The notes under the pieces were generated by a model. It did no database searches, was not told the DNA's origin, and was given only the letters and a program-made list of their open reading frames with translations. A stretch of 64,000 nt of DNA from contig NZ_JAPQER010000001.1 in NCBI RefSeq assembly GCF_026735135.1, positions 627,500-691,499 of the forward strand, given 5' to 3'. The position numbers and the translations under genes were made by a program. The stretch is from Clostridium aestuarii (GTDB taxonomy: Bacteria > Bacillota > Clostridia > Clostridiales > Clostridiaceae). Position 1 is the first letter of the stretch. The number at the start of each line of letters is the position of its first letter. Shown here piece by piece: positions 31,387 through 39,768 of this stretch.

Positions 31387-32565
31387 TTATTTGTAAGCAA
31401 CCCATTTACATCCATTATCAGCTGACTCAACACAATTTTCCAATAATCTAACACCTTCAATACCTGCATCAACTCCAGGAAACCAAAGGTTATCAAGAGT
31501 ATCTTTATCTCCTCTATTCATAGCATCCATTGCTAATGCAAAACGATGGTAAAGATTAGCCCAAGACTCAAATAGACCTTCAGCATGACCGCAACCAATA
31601 CGATTAGCACTAACTCCTTGATCATCATTATAAAGATATCCATGTCCACGATCTAGAATACGTTTTGGTTCACCTTGAACTTCATATTTTAATTGGTTTG
31701 GATGCTCGTCCCACCATTCAATAGAAGCTTTAGAACCAACAACACGTATTTTTTGTTCGTGTATACCACCAGCATTAACTGCGGATGCCCAAAGGTTACC
31801 AACAGCACCGCCTTCAAAGTGCATTAACACAAAAGCATTATCTTCTAATGGTGAACGGCTTTTTATAAAACTTTGACGAGTACACATTAGTTCTTTAATC
31901 TTTAGATTAGGAACCATAAATTCAGCAAGATAGAATGCATGAGTACCAACATCACCTAATACATAAGTTGAACCTGATACTTCAGGACTTACACGCCATT
32001 TTGTACCTGGGTCATTTGCTTCTACTTCAGTAGAATGCCAACCATGAGCAAATTGCATATTGATTATACGAATTTCTCCAAGATCTCCATTTTCAATCAT
32101 ATTACGTGCTTGATGTATCATCTCATAACCTGTATAACCATATGTTACACCAATTATTCTATTTTCACTCTCAGCTATTGCTTTTAGTTCTTCAGCTTCT
32201 TTTACAGTGAAACAAAGTGGTTTTTCACATATTACATGCAAACCAGCTTCCAAAGCAGCTTTGCACATCTCATAATGAAATTTATTTGGAGTGGCAATTG
32301 AAACTGCTTGAATTCCATCTTCACGTTTTGCTTCCTCTTCAAACATTACTTTATAGTCTGAATAACAACGTTCTGGATCAACCCCTAAGTTTTTACCAAA
32401 ATCAACGCAACGTTCTGGATTAATATCAAATGCACCGGCAACTAATTGAAAAAACTTATCACGTGCAGCTGAAGCACGGTGAATATACCCTATTTGACTA
32501 CCGCGTCCCCCTCCAATCATTGCCCATCTAATTGGTTGTTCAAATCTTCTTTCTTCATTAAACAT
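31387..32565 (-). CDS. Gfo/Idh/MocA-family NAD(P)-dependent oxidoreductase
   Basis: A 392-residue sugar or inositol dehydrogenase-like protein. The N-terminal Rossmann fold reads WAMIGGGRGSQIGYIHRA; HVICEKPLCFTVKEAEEL carries the conserved EKP lysine, and GDVGTHAFYLAEF contributes the catalytic His/Asp region. It has a GGAGGAGG ribosome site. The substrate is unknown. It is alone, without transporter or isomerase partners. Its codons use more G/C-ending and CGT/CGA-type triplets than neighbouring genes, hinting at acquisition by transfer. Confidence 0.88.
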   Translation of the reverse strand: MFNEERRFEQPIRWAMIGGGRGSQIGYIHRASAARDKFFQLVAGAFDINPERCVDFGKNLGVDPERCYSDYKVMFEEEAKREDGIQAVSIATPNKFHYEMCKAALEAGLHVICEKPLCFTVKEAEELKAIAESENRIIGVTYGYTGYEMIHQARNMIENGDLGEIRIINMQFAHGWHSTEVEANDPGTKWRVSPEVSGSTYVLGDVGTHAFYLAEFMVPNLKIKELMCTRQSFIKSRSPLEDNAFVLMHFEGGAVGNLWASAVNAGGIHEQKIRVVGSKASIEWWDEHPNQLKYEVQGEPKRILDRGHGYLYNDDQGVSANRIGCGHAEGLFESWANLYHRFALAMDAMNRGDKDTLDNLWFPGVDAGIEGVRLLENCVESADNGCKWVAYK

Positions 32566-33046
32566 AATATACCTCCTCCAAAAATGTATTTAATGTATTT
32601 TATTAAAATTCTCCTAAGAGAACATGTTTCGCAAATTTATTTCAGAATAATATTTTAATCCCATTTCTTTAAAATATTTACATCCACAGGCAATATTCGT
32701 GAAACTTCTACCTTAATGACATTCTTCTAAATCTAAAAAGGCATTTTTACAACTTAACTATATACTAAATAAAATTTTTCAAAACAAATTGGAATACTTT
32801 ATAAATATTTTAATCCATATATAATTCGTAGTCAAGACAAAAATGTTATTTTTATCTATATTTTCTTATTTTTTTTTATTTTTATTTATCTTTTATTATT
32901 TTTACTTATGTTATATAATCATTATAAGCAATTATAAAAAGATTTATAAACAAATTGTGTAAAAGCCAGGCTTAACATTAAGTTATTTGAAAATTTACAT
33001 ATATATAGGAATAACTCTGCTGACTTAATTAATCTAGAATAATAAA
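32566..33046. other. AT-rich intergenic region
   Basis: This gap upstream of the Gfo/Idh/MocA gene must hold its promoter. The middle (about 32,860-32,920) is almost pure T with some A. I see no gene or strong structure. Confidence 0.35.
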
Positions 33047-33075
33047 AGCACCTACAACTTTTCATTGTAGATGCT
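33047..33075 (-). terminator. terminator after azlD
   Basis: The arms AGCA-c-CTACAA and TTGTAG-a-TGCT enclose an 8-base loop, followed by TTTTATT on the minus strand. Confidence 0.65.
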
Positions 33076-33084
33076 CTTACCACT

Positions 33085-33390
33085 CTAAATCATAAGTAAA
33101 CACACATAAGCAAATAAAACTGAACCAGTTACTGCAATAAATAAATTTTCTTTAATAAAACTTAATAGTATTGCAATTCCTAACGCACATATTGAAATCA
33201 AAGGATGTCCTTCTACAGCTGAAAACCCACCAGGTATAACCATAGCTCCTAACGCTGCATAAGGTATATATGTTAAACTTCTTTTTACCTTATCAGAAAG
33301 ATTTAATCTCTCAACAATATAGAAAGGTAAAATTCGTGGTATATATGTTACTAGCATCATTCCTATAATTAATAGCATTACCTTATTCAT
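33085..33390 (-). CDS. azlD: AzlD-type branched-chain amino acid exporter subunit
   Basis: I start at MNKVMLLIIGMMLVTYIPRI (33390), seven bases after GAGGAG. The longer frame to 33423 adds a Lys-rich stretch that lies inside azlC and lacks a ribosome site. The product has 101 residues with about four membrane helices, including RILPFYI and YIPYAALGAMVIPG. It overlaps the azlC stop by 8 bases and is translationally coupled. It forms the small half of the AzlCD exporter of branched-chain amino acids and analogues. Confidence 0.88.
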   Translation of the reverse strand: MNKVMLLIIGMMLVTYIPRILPFYIVERLNLSDKVKRSLTYIPYAALGAMVIPGGFSAVEGHPLISICALGIAILLSFIKENLFIAVTGSVLFAYVCLLMI

Positions 33391-34099
33391 AACATTTCTC
33401 CTCAGTTTTATTATTTTTTTCATCTATTACATTCCATATGATAACAGTTAATACTATAACTATTATTATGTGCCACCCTTGAGGAATAAATTTAATATGA
33501 TGAATTAGTATATTTAAAACACCTGAAGTTACTACAACACCAATAATTTTAAAAGATTTTTTAAATTCTGGTGCTAATATAGCTAAAAACATAGCGTATA
33601 AAGCTATTCCCATACTTTGATTCAATGCATTGGGTAATATACTCCCTAACTGAAATCCTAAGAAAGAACCTATTGATAAAGATAAATACGCAGTTACAGC
33701 CATAGGTAAGTAAAAATATACTCCAACAGATTCTTGTTTTAAATATGATATAGAATATGTTTCATCTGTCATCCAAAATGCTATTAGAGGACGCCATTTT
33801 AAACAATTTTTATTAAGTTTAGTACTAAGTGAAACCCCCATAATAAAATGCCTAAAATTGAAAAGTAATGTTGTGAATATTATACTTAGCATACCTGCTC
33901 CTGAATTTAATAACTCTAGTGCAACAAACTGAGATGCTCCAGCATAAACAATTGCTGAAAATCCTACACATTCTACTAACCCAATACCACTAGATTTAGC
34001 TAAGATTCCAAATGTCATAGCAATAGGAATAAATCCCAACGCTATGGACACCCCCGCTTGAAAACCTGACTTAACTTCCTTTAAATGCTCTCTCTTCAT
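33383..34099 (-). CDS. azlC: AzlC-type branched-chain amino acid exporter subunit
   Basis: A 238-residue membrane protein behind AAAGGAGAAAC. Family landmarks are GVSIALGFIPIAMTFGILA, GFSAIVYAGASQFVALELL, FNFRHFIMGVSL and FWMTDETYSIS. It is the large subunit of the AzlCD exporter. It is divergently arranged from a MocR-type regulator with a 196-base gap, so that regulator probably controls azlCD. Confidence 0.9.
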   Translation of the reverse strand: MKREHLKEVKSGFQAGVSIALGFIPIAMTFGILAKSSGIGLVECVGFSAIVYAGASQFVALELLNSGAGMLSIIFTTLLFNFRHFIMGVSLSTKLNKNCLKWRPLIAFWMTDETYSISYLKQESVGVYFYLPMAVTAYLSLSIGSFLGFQLGSILPNALNQSMGIALYAMFLAILAPEFKKSFKIIGVVVTSGVLNILIHHIKFIPQGWHIIIVIVLTVIIWNVIDEKNNKTEEKCYE

Positions 34100-34295
34100 T
34101 TTACTTCTGTTTCTCCTTTCAAATTTTTAATAAAAATTCATCTAACAAAGTTCAAAATGTATTTGTTAATCACATACTATGTACTCTTAAAATTCTGTAT
34201 ACAATATTGAATAATTTATAAATTTGTTATAGTATATAAGAAATTATATATAACAGTCAAAATAATAGTATAACAGTGCAAAAGGGGAATAATTG

Positions 34296-35744
34296 ATGTT
34301 TATATCTATTGATCGAAATAAAAAAGAGCCAATTTATAAACAAATTGCTCAAGGAATTACAGATAAAATTTTATCAGCAGAATTCTCACATAATATGCAA
34401 TTACCTTCTGTTAGAAAACTGTCTGACAATCTTGGGTTGAGTCATATGACTATTGTAAAAGCTTATAACTTACTTGAAAAAGATAAAATGATAACAAAGA
34501 TTCAAGGTAAAGGTATTTTTGTTAATTCTTCTATACTTCACCCAACTTCTAATACAAAGATAATTTCATCATGGTATAGCTCCATAGAAGACTATCAGCC
34601 TAGAGCTCTTACACTAAACCTTTTAAAAAATACTTTAGTTAAGAAAAAGTATAATTTATCCTATGCCATGCTTCCTATAAGTTTGTGCCTAGATGTTAAA
34701 GATATATTTATGAACGTTTTATCTACTCAACCCGAAGCAATAATGTCTTATACAGAAACCTCCGGGGATTCAAAACTCAAAAAATCCTTTATTCAATATC
34801 TATCTAAATACAGAAGTATTAGTACAAACTCCAACCAAATAATAATTGTCTCTGGTACACAACAAGGTCTAAGTTTAATAGCATCTGTCTTTACAAGTTC
34901 AAAAGACCTTGTAATGATAGAATCTCCATCTTATACAGGTGCAATAGATGCATTTAAAAATTCTGGTGCCATAATAAAACCATTACCAATTTCTAATAAC
35001 AAATTTTCTCTTAACGAACTTTTAAAACAATGTGATCAGCGACCACCAAAGTTTCTATATCTAACACCAAATTATAGTAATCCAACAGGCTATTGCTTAT
35101 CAAAAAAAGAACGTCTTGAACTCTTAAATATTGCTGACTCCTTCAATTTTTATATTATAGAAGATGATCCTTGGGGAGAAATTAGTTTTGAAAAAGAACC
35201 TCCATTACCTATCAAGGCTTATGATAAAAATAATAGAGTTATCTATATCAAAGGTATTAGTAAAATTTTAGGTGCTGGTTATAGAGTAAGCCTTATCTCA
35301 GCATCTGAAAATATCATTAACACTATCGAAAAAGCAAAGGCCTGCGCCGATTTAGGAACTGCTTTGCTTCCTCAAAGGTTACTTTCTGAAGTTTTAAATA
35401 GTACAAAAATTGATAATCATATTAAAAATATAAAAAATTTCATTAAACAAAGAATGGAACTTACTATACGAATTTTTAAAAAAAATTTAAATAAAAAGGT
35501 AAAATATACAGTCCCAAATGGTGGATTCAATATTTGGCTTAGACTTCCTGATGAAATAAATACAGAAAATATTTTATTTAAATCTGCTTATGATAAAGGC
35601 ATCACATTTTTACCTGGGGCTATATGCTATCCATTACACCCTCACCACAACGAGATTAGAATTTCAATTTCATATTTAAATAATGAAAATTATGAATTTG
35701 CTATTACGCAGTTGTGTAAAATCATAAATGAAGCATTAAATTAA
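34296..35744 (+). CDS. MocR-type (GntR-HTH plus aminotransferase-fold) regulator
   Basis: I start at ATG 34296 rather than TTG 34293; AAAGGGGAA sits at a proper distance. The 482-residue protein has an N-terminal GntR winged helix (EPIYKQIAQGITDKILSAEF, then LPSVRKLSDNLGLSHMTIVK) and a fold-type I aminotransferase domain. That domain has the PLP lysine at about Lys323 in KGISKILGAGYR and NPTGYCLS upstream. MocR proteins bind PLP or PLP-amino acid adducts and act as regulators, often of a divergent gene. Here the divergent genes are azlCD. It is probably not an active transaminase. Confidence 0.9.
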   Translation: MFISIDRNKKEPIYKQIAQGITDKILSAEFSHNMQLPSVRKLSDNLGLSHMTIVKAYNLLEKDKMITKIQGKGIFVNSSILHPTSNTKIISSWYSSIEDYQPRALTLNLLKNTLVKKKYNLSYAMLPISLCLDVKDIFMNVLSTQPEAIMSYTETSGDSKLKKSFIQYLSKYRSISTNSNQIIIVSGTQQGLSLIASVFTSSKDLVMIESPSYTGAIDAFKNSGAIIKPLPISNNKFSLNELLKQCDQRPPKFLYLTPNYSNPTGYCLSKKERLELLNIADSFNFYIIEDDPWGEISFEKEPPLPIKAYDKNNRVIYIKGISKILGAGYRVSLISASENIINTIEKAKACADLGTALLPQRLLSEVLNSTKIDNHIKNIKNFIKQRMELTIRIFKKNLNKKVKYTVPNGGFNIWLRLPDEINTENILFKSAYDKGITFLPGAICYPLHPHHNEIRISISYLNNENYEFAITQLCKIINEALN

Positions 35745-35784
35745 TCAACTTATTAAATTCTGCCAAAAACATAGCACTAAAACA

Positions 35785-35814
35785 AAGGCTTTCCTATCGA
35801 TGTAGGAAAGCCTT
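35785..35814. terminator. bidirectional terminator
   Basis: The perfect arms AAGGCTTTCCTA and TAGGAAAGCCTT sit between the convergent MocR and DUF1540 genes. Confidence 0.8.
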
Positions 35815-35835
35815 ATTTATCTTAAAAAACGAATT

Positions 35836-36198
35836 TTATTTTTGTATAAATGTTTCACATTCTGTTTGTTCACTCATTTGAGCTCTTAGACCCTTTATTT
35901 GTACATTAGGAGCATTACAAATTCTATTATTGTTATAACTACAATTTTCTGCATTACATATAATTTTAGGACTCATCTCTATTGAATTTTTAGCAAATAC
36001 CTGTTTAAGTTCACCTGATATATTCATATTAGCTAAATTGGTAAAAGCATTTTTTAAACCTTTTTCTGCAAATGTACCACATTGAGTATCGCTACTTGTA
36101 TTAGCCTTTAACCCACCAACATTAATTTCTCTTGCTGAACACAGACCATTTATATTATGAACACACTTTCCCACACTGCAACTTAATACAGTATTCAT
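35836..36198 (-). CDS. two-domain DUF1540 cysteine-rich protein
   Basis: I start at ATG 36198, because the upstream ATG at 36216 lies within the sequence ATGAGGAGGAG that serves as the ribosome site. The 120-residue product holds two copies of the DUF1540 motif: CSVGKCVHNINGLCSAREI ending QCGTF, and CNAENCSYNNNRICNAPNV ending ECETF. Each has four cysteines, probably binding a metal. Such small proteins are common in clostridia and have no established function. The repeat indicates internal duplication. Confidence 0.85.
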   Translation of the reverse strand: MNTVLSCSVGKCVHNINGLCSAREINVGGLKANTSSDTQCGTFAEKGLKNAFTNLANMNISGELKQVFAKNSIEMSPKIICNAENCSYNNNRICNAPNVQIKGLRAQMSEQTECETFIQK

Positions 36199-36283
36199 TT
36201 TATAACTCCTCCTCATTTTTTTGCTTTAATATATTTTTTGATTAATAGGAGTTTTTATTCTTATATTGTGTAAATAAAAAAAG

Positions 36284-36303
36284 GCATCCTATTAATAGGA
36301 TGC
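36284..36303 (-). terminator. perfect palindromic hairpin upstream of the DUF1540 gene
   Basis: The palindrome GCATCCTATTAATAGGATGC is followed on the minus strand by CTTTTTTTATTT, a good U-tract. No gene lies between it and the pyk terminator at 36495, so it may be a second stop signal, the end of a short RNA, or an attenuator in the DUF1540 leader about 85 bases before its start. The remainder of 36217-36555 shows no gene. Confidence 0.55.
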
Positions 36304-36494
36304 TAAGAATGGAATTAGTTACCTAATCTATGTATTAAATTAGTTTAACCATTTATATGTGGATTATACTAAACATATGAATATGTTGTTTTTAATCTAA
36401 ACTCATTTTCTCATTGTAACATATAACTATTATTATATCTACATATTTTTTTAAATTTAATAATTTTTTATTTTTAAGTTTTAAATATCAATAT

Positions 36495-36530
36495 AAAAGG
36501 AAAGTATTTGATTCATTATACTTTCCTTTT
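36495..36530 (-). terminator. terminator of the pfkA-pyk operon
   Basis: The arms AAAAGGAAAGTA and TACTTTCCTTTT enclose a 12-base loop just after the pyk stop. Confidence 0.7.
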
Positions 36531-36555
36531 GTTTTTCTAAAATATATAATTTCTT

Positions 36556-38313
36556 TTATTGCACTACATCAGCTCTTCCACTATATACAACACCACGAGC
36601 TACATCAAGTGTAATAAATGTACCTGTTTTTATACCTTCCATTGCTCCACCAGCATTACAAATTATAGGAATACCTCTAGACAAACATTCAATAGCCATA
36701 TGGGAAGTTAATCCACCGGTTTCTGATACAACACCAGCAACTTTGTCTAAAACTTCTATGTATCCTTTATCTAAATGTTTAACTACTAATATATCATCAT
36801 TTTCTACTTTTTCTTGCGCTTCTTGTGGATTATTAATTACTTTAGCTGTACCATATCCTGCAAAATCTCCTGCTCCTTTACCTTGTACTAAAACATCACC
36901 AACAATATGAACTTTAAGCATATTAGTAGTTCCTGAATAGTGTACAGGTATTCCTGCTGCAACAATAACTACATCTCCATTTTTAACATATTCAACTTCT
37001 TTTGCCTTATTTACAGATTGAGCTATCATTTCATCAGTTGACTCGAATTTTTTAGCTGTTATAGGAAACACACCCCAATTTAGTGCTAATCTTCTAGCAA
37101 CCTTTTGATTTGGAGTAACTGCAATAACAGGACATTTAGGTCTATATTTTGATACCATTCTAGCAGTATTTCCTGTTTGAGTTGCAGTAATTATAGCTGA
37201 AACATTCAATTCTTCAGCAGTTGTACAAGTAGCAAGACTTATGGCATTAGCAACATTAGCTATAGCATGCTCTTTTCTTTTGCTTAAAGCATCTTCATAA
37301 TTTATTTGTGATTCTGCTGCAATAGCTATTCTAGACATAGTTTTAGCAGCCTCGATAGGATATTTACCATTTGCAGATTCTCCACTCAACATTACAGCAT
37401 CTGTACCATCAAATATAGCATTAGCTACATCAGATGCTTCTGCTCTTGTAGGTCTTGGATTTCTCATCATAGAATCAAGCATTTGAGTTGCAGTTATAAC
37501 AGCTTTTCCAGCTTTATTACATTTATCTATTATCATTTTTTGAACTAAAGGAACTTCTTCTATAGGAATTTCTACTCCCATATCTCCTCTGGCTACCATT
37601 ATACCATCAGAGAATTTAATAATTTCATCTATATTGTCAACACCCTCTTGATTTTCAATCTTAGAGAATATTTGTATATCGCTTCCTCCATTTTGCTCTA
37701 ACACTTTTCTAATTGCTAAAACATCTGATGCTTTTCTTATAAAAGAAGCAGCTACTAAATCTACACCTTGTTCACAACCAAAAATTAAATCTGATTTATC
37801 TTTTTCTGTAAGTGCAGGTAAATTTATTGATACATTTGGAACATTAATTCCTTTTTTACTAGATACAAATCCATTATTAGCAACTACACAATGTATTTTA
37901 TTTCCTTCTATTTCTCTTACATTTAATCCAACTAATCCATCATCTATTAATATAGTATCTCCTACTTTTACATCTTTGTGCAACTCTTCATAAGTTACAG
38001 AACATTTTGTTTCATCCCCAAGTACATCTTCTCCACAAAAAATTGTAAATTGACTTCCTTCTTTTAATTCAAGCTTTTCTTTAAAATCTTTAGTTCTTAT
38101 TTCTGGTCCTTTAGTATCTAGTACAATTGCTACTGATTTGTCAAGATTTTCTCTTAACTCTTTTATTAAAGCTATTCTTTCACCATGTTCTTCATGATTT
38201 CCATGAGAAAAATTAAGTCTTGCAGCATTCATACCAATTTTAATTAATTCTGTTAATACATCTTCTTTTTCACTTGTAGGACCAATTGTAAAAACCATTT
38301 TAGTTTTTTGCAT
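36556..38313 (-). CDS. pyk: pyruvate kinase with C-terminal PEP-utilising domain
   Basis: A 585-residue enzyme converting PEP and ADP to pyruvate and ATP. Core motifs are TIGPTSEKED, RLNFSHGNHEEHGERI, VLDTKGPEIRT, the active-site IFSKIENQEGVDN with MVARGDMGVEI, and the MLSGESANGKYP loop. Residues of about 480-585 form an added phosphohistidine-type domain with GGLTSHMAIE, the usual form in Bacillus and Clostridium. The start has AAAGGGGAG. It follows pfkA by 88 bases in a glycolytic operon. Confidence 0.96.
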   Translation of the reverse strand: MQKTKMVFTIGPTSEKEDVLTELIKIGMNAARLNFSHGNHEEHGERIALIKELRENLDKSVAIVLDTKGPEIRTKDFKEKLELKEGSQFTIFCGEDVLGDETKCSVTYEELHKDVKVGDTILIDDGLVGLNVREIEGNKIHCVVANNGFVSSKKGINVPNVSINLPALTEKDKSDLIFGCEQGVDLVAASFIRKASDVLAIRKVLEQNGGSDIQIFSKIENQEGVDNIDEIIKFSDGIMVARGDMGVEIPIEEVPLVQKMIIDKCNKAGKAVITATQMLDSMMRNPRPTRAEASDVANAIFDGTDAVMLSGESANGKYPIEAAKTMSRIAIAAESQINYEDALSKRKEHAIANVANAISLATCTTAEELNVSAIITATQTGNTARMVSKYRPKCPVIAVTPNQKVARRLALNWGVFPITAKKFESTDEMIAQSVNKAKEVEYVKNGDVVIVAAGIPVHYSGTTNMLKVHIVGDVLVQGKGAGDFAGYGTAKVINNPQEAQEKVENDDILVVKHLDKGYIEVLDKVAGVVSETGGLTSHMAIECLSRGIPIICNAGGAMEGIKTGTFITLDVARGVVYSGRADVVQ

Positions 38314-38401
38314 AAATTACTCCCCTTTAGCTATAATTTTATTATTGAATGATGTTAAAACTTTAAATTTATAAAATTAGCTTTAACATCATTTAACTAC
38401 T

Positions 38402-39361
38402 TTAATAAGATAATATCTTGGCTATCTCATATAGTTCATCGTCAAATTTTGTTTCCATAGCTAATGCCTCTTCAATACCATCATCAATTACTTTTCCATC
38501 TCTAATTCCAACTACTCTTGATGATTTTCCATCCAGCAATAATTCTACAGCTTTAGCTCCCAATCTAGAAGCTAGAATTCTATCAAAAGCTGATGGACTT
38601 CCGCCTCTTTGAATATGCCCTAAAATAGTTGCTCTTGTTTCTATTCCTGTCACTCCTTGTATCCTTTTAGCTAGTTTTTCAGCTCCACCTACACCTTCAG
38701 CTAAAATAACTAAATTATGCATTTTTCCTCTTAATTTACCTTCTAAAATTGTTCTACATAATTCATCTTCAGTAAAACCTTTTTCAGGAACTATAACACT
38801 TTCTGCACCACCTGCAATACCTGCATAAAGACTTAAATCACCACAATTTCGTCCCATTACTTCTACTATACTTACTCTTTCGTGAGAAGAAGATGTATCT
38901 CTTAATTTATTTATTGCATCTAAAACAGTATTAAGTGCAGTATCAAATCCAATTGTATATTTCGTATATGCTAAATCATTATCTATAGTTCCAGGCAATC
39001 CAATTGTTGATATTCCTAGTTTTGATAACAATCTGGCTCCTTGTAATGAACCATCTCCACCTATAACTACAACACCATCAATTCCAAAAGCTTTTAAAAT
39101 ATTTACAGCTTTCTTTCTTCCTTCTTCTGTTCTAAACTCCTCACTACGAGCTGTTTTCAAAATTGTACCGCCTCTTTGTATTATGTCTGATACACTATGA
39201 TGGGTCATTTCGAAAATTTCTCCATTAATTAAGCCACTATATCCTCTTTGTATTCCCATTACCTTTAAACCTTTGTGTAATCCGGTTCTTACTACCGCTC
39301 TTATCGCAGCATTCATTCCTGGTGCATCTCCACCACTTGTTAAAACAGCAATTGTTTTCAT
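38402..39361 (-). CDS. pfkA: ATP-dependent 6-phosphofructokinase
   Basis: A 319-residue bacterial PFK of normal length. Motifs are [19 protein letters not shown], the GGDGSLQGA nucleotide site, catalytic [28 protein letters not shown] and the allosteric-site [15 protein letters not shown]. It commits fructose-6-phosphate to glycolysis and is coupled with pyk downstream. The start is behind CAGGAGGTAATGG. Confidence 0.97.
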   Translation of the reverse strand: MKTIAVLTSGGDAPGMNAAIRAVVRTGLHKGLKVMGIQRGYSGLINGEIFEMTHHSVSDIIQRGGTILKTARSEEFRTEEGRKKAVNILKAFGIDGVVVIGGDGSLQGARLLSKLGISTIGLPGTIDNDLAYTKYTIGFDTALNTVLDAINKLRDTSSSHERVSIVEVMGRNCGDLSLYAGIAGGAESVIVPEKGFTEDELCRTILEGKLRGKMHNLVILAEGVGGAEKLAKRIQGVTGIETRATILGHIQRGGSPSAFDRILASRLGAKAVELLLDGKSSRVVGIRDGKVIDDGIEEALAMETKFDDELYEIAKILSY

Positions 39362-39768
39362 AAACCATTACCTCCTGAACCCGCCGGGACTTTTTTAATC
39401 CCATTAAAGCTATAAACTAACTAGTATAATACTATTTTTAACTTAACGATAGTATAACATTTTCTTTTTAATTTTTCATTAAAATTTTATTATAAAATAT
39501 GAAATTAGCACTAATTTTATATTTTTTTATGTTCTTCTTTTATAATATTTTGTTTAACCTTATAACTAAATATACTATATACTTAGAAAAAAAAATTACA
39601 TAATTAAAAAATCTAAATGCTAAATGCAAGTTTCATTGTGAACAACGTCTTATAACTTCTCTTTTCCTATGTTTTAAGTTTATTATAAACCTTAAAAAAG
39701 AAATTTAGTGAGCAGTAAACATTTAAACTTGCATATAACTATATGATTTTAGAATTATATAATTTTTT
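39362..39768. other. intergenic region between dnaE and pfkA with potential long-range RNA structure
   Basis: On the minus strand ATGCAAGTTT (39725-39734) can pair with AAACTTGCAT (39622-39631), closing about 90 nt that contain an internal hairpin AAGGTTTATAATAAACTT. After the closing stem comes GCATTTAGCATTTAGATTTTTT, a U-rich tract. It may be the dnaE terminator or a structured RNA. A short GC-rich CCCGCCGGG lies at about 39379-39387 near the pfkA ribosome site. No gene is seen. Confidence 0.35.

Noticed and set aside
34293-34295. TTG as start of the MocR-type regulator
   Set aside because: The ATG immediately after it has better spacing to AAAGGGGAA.
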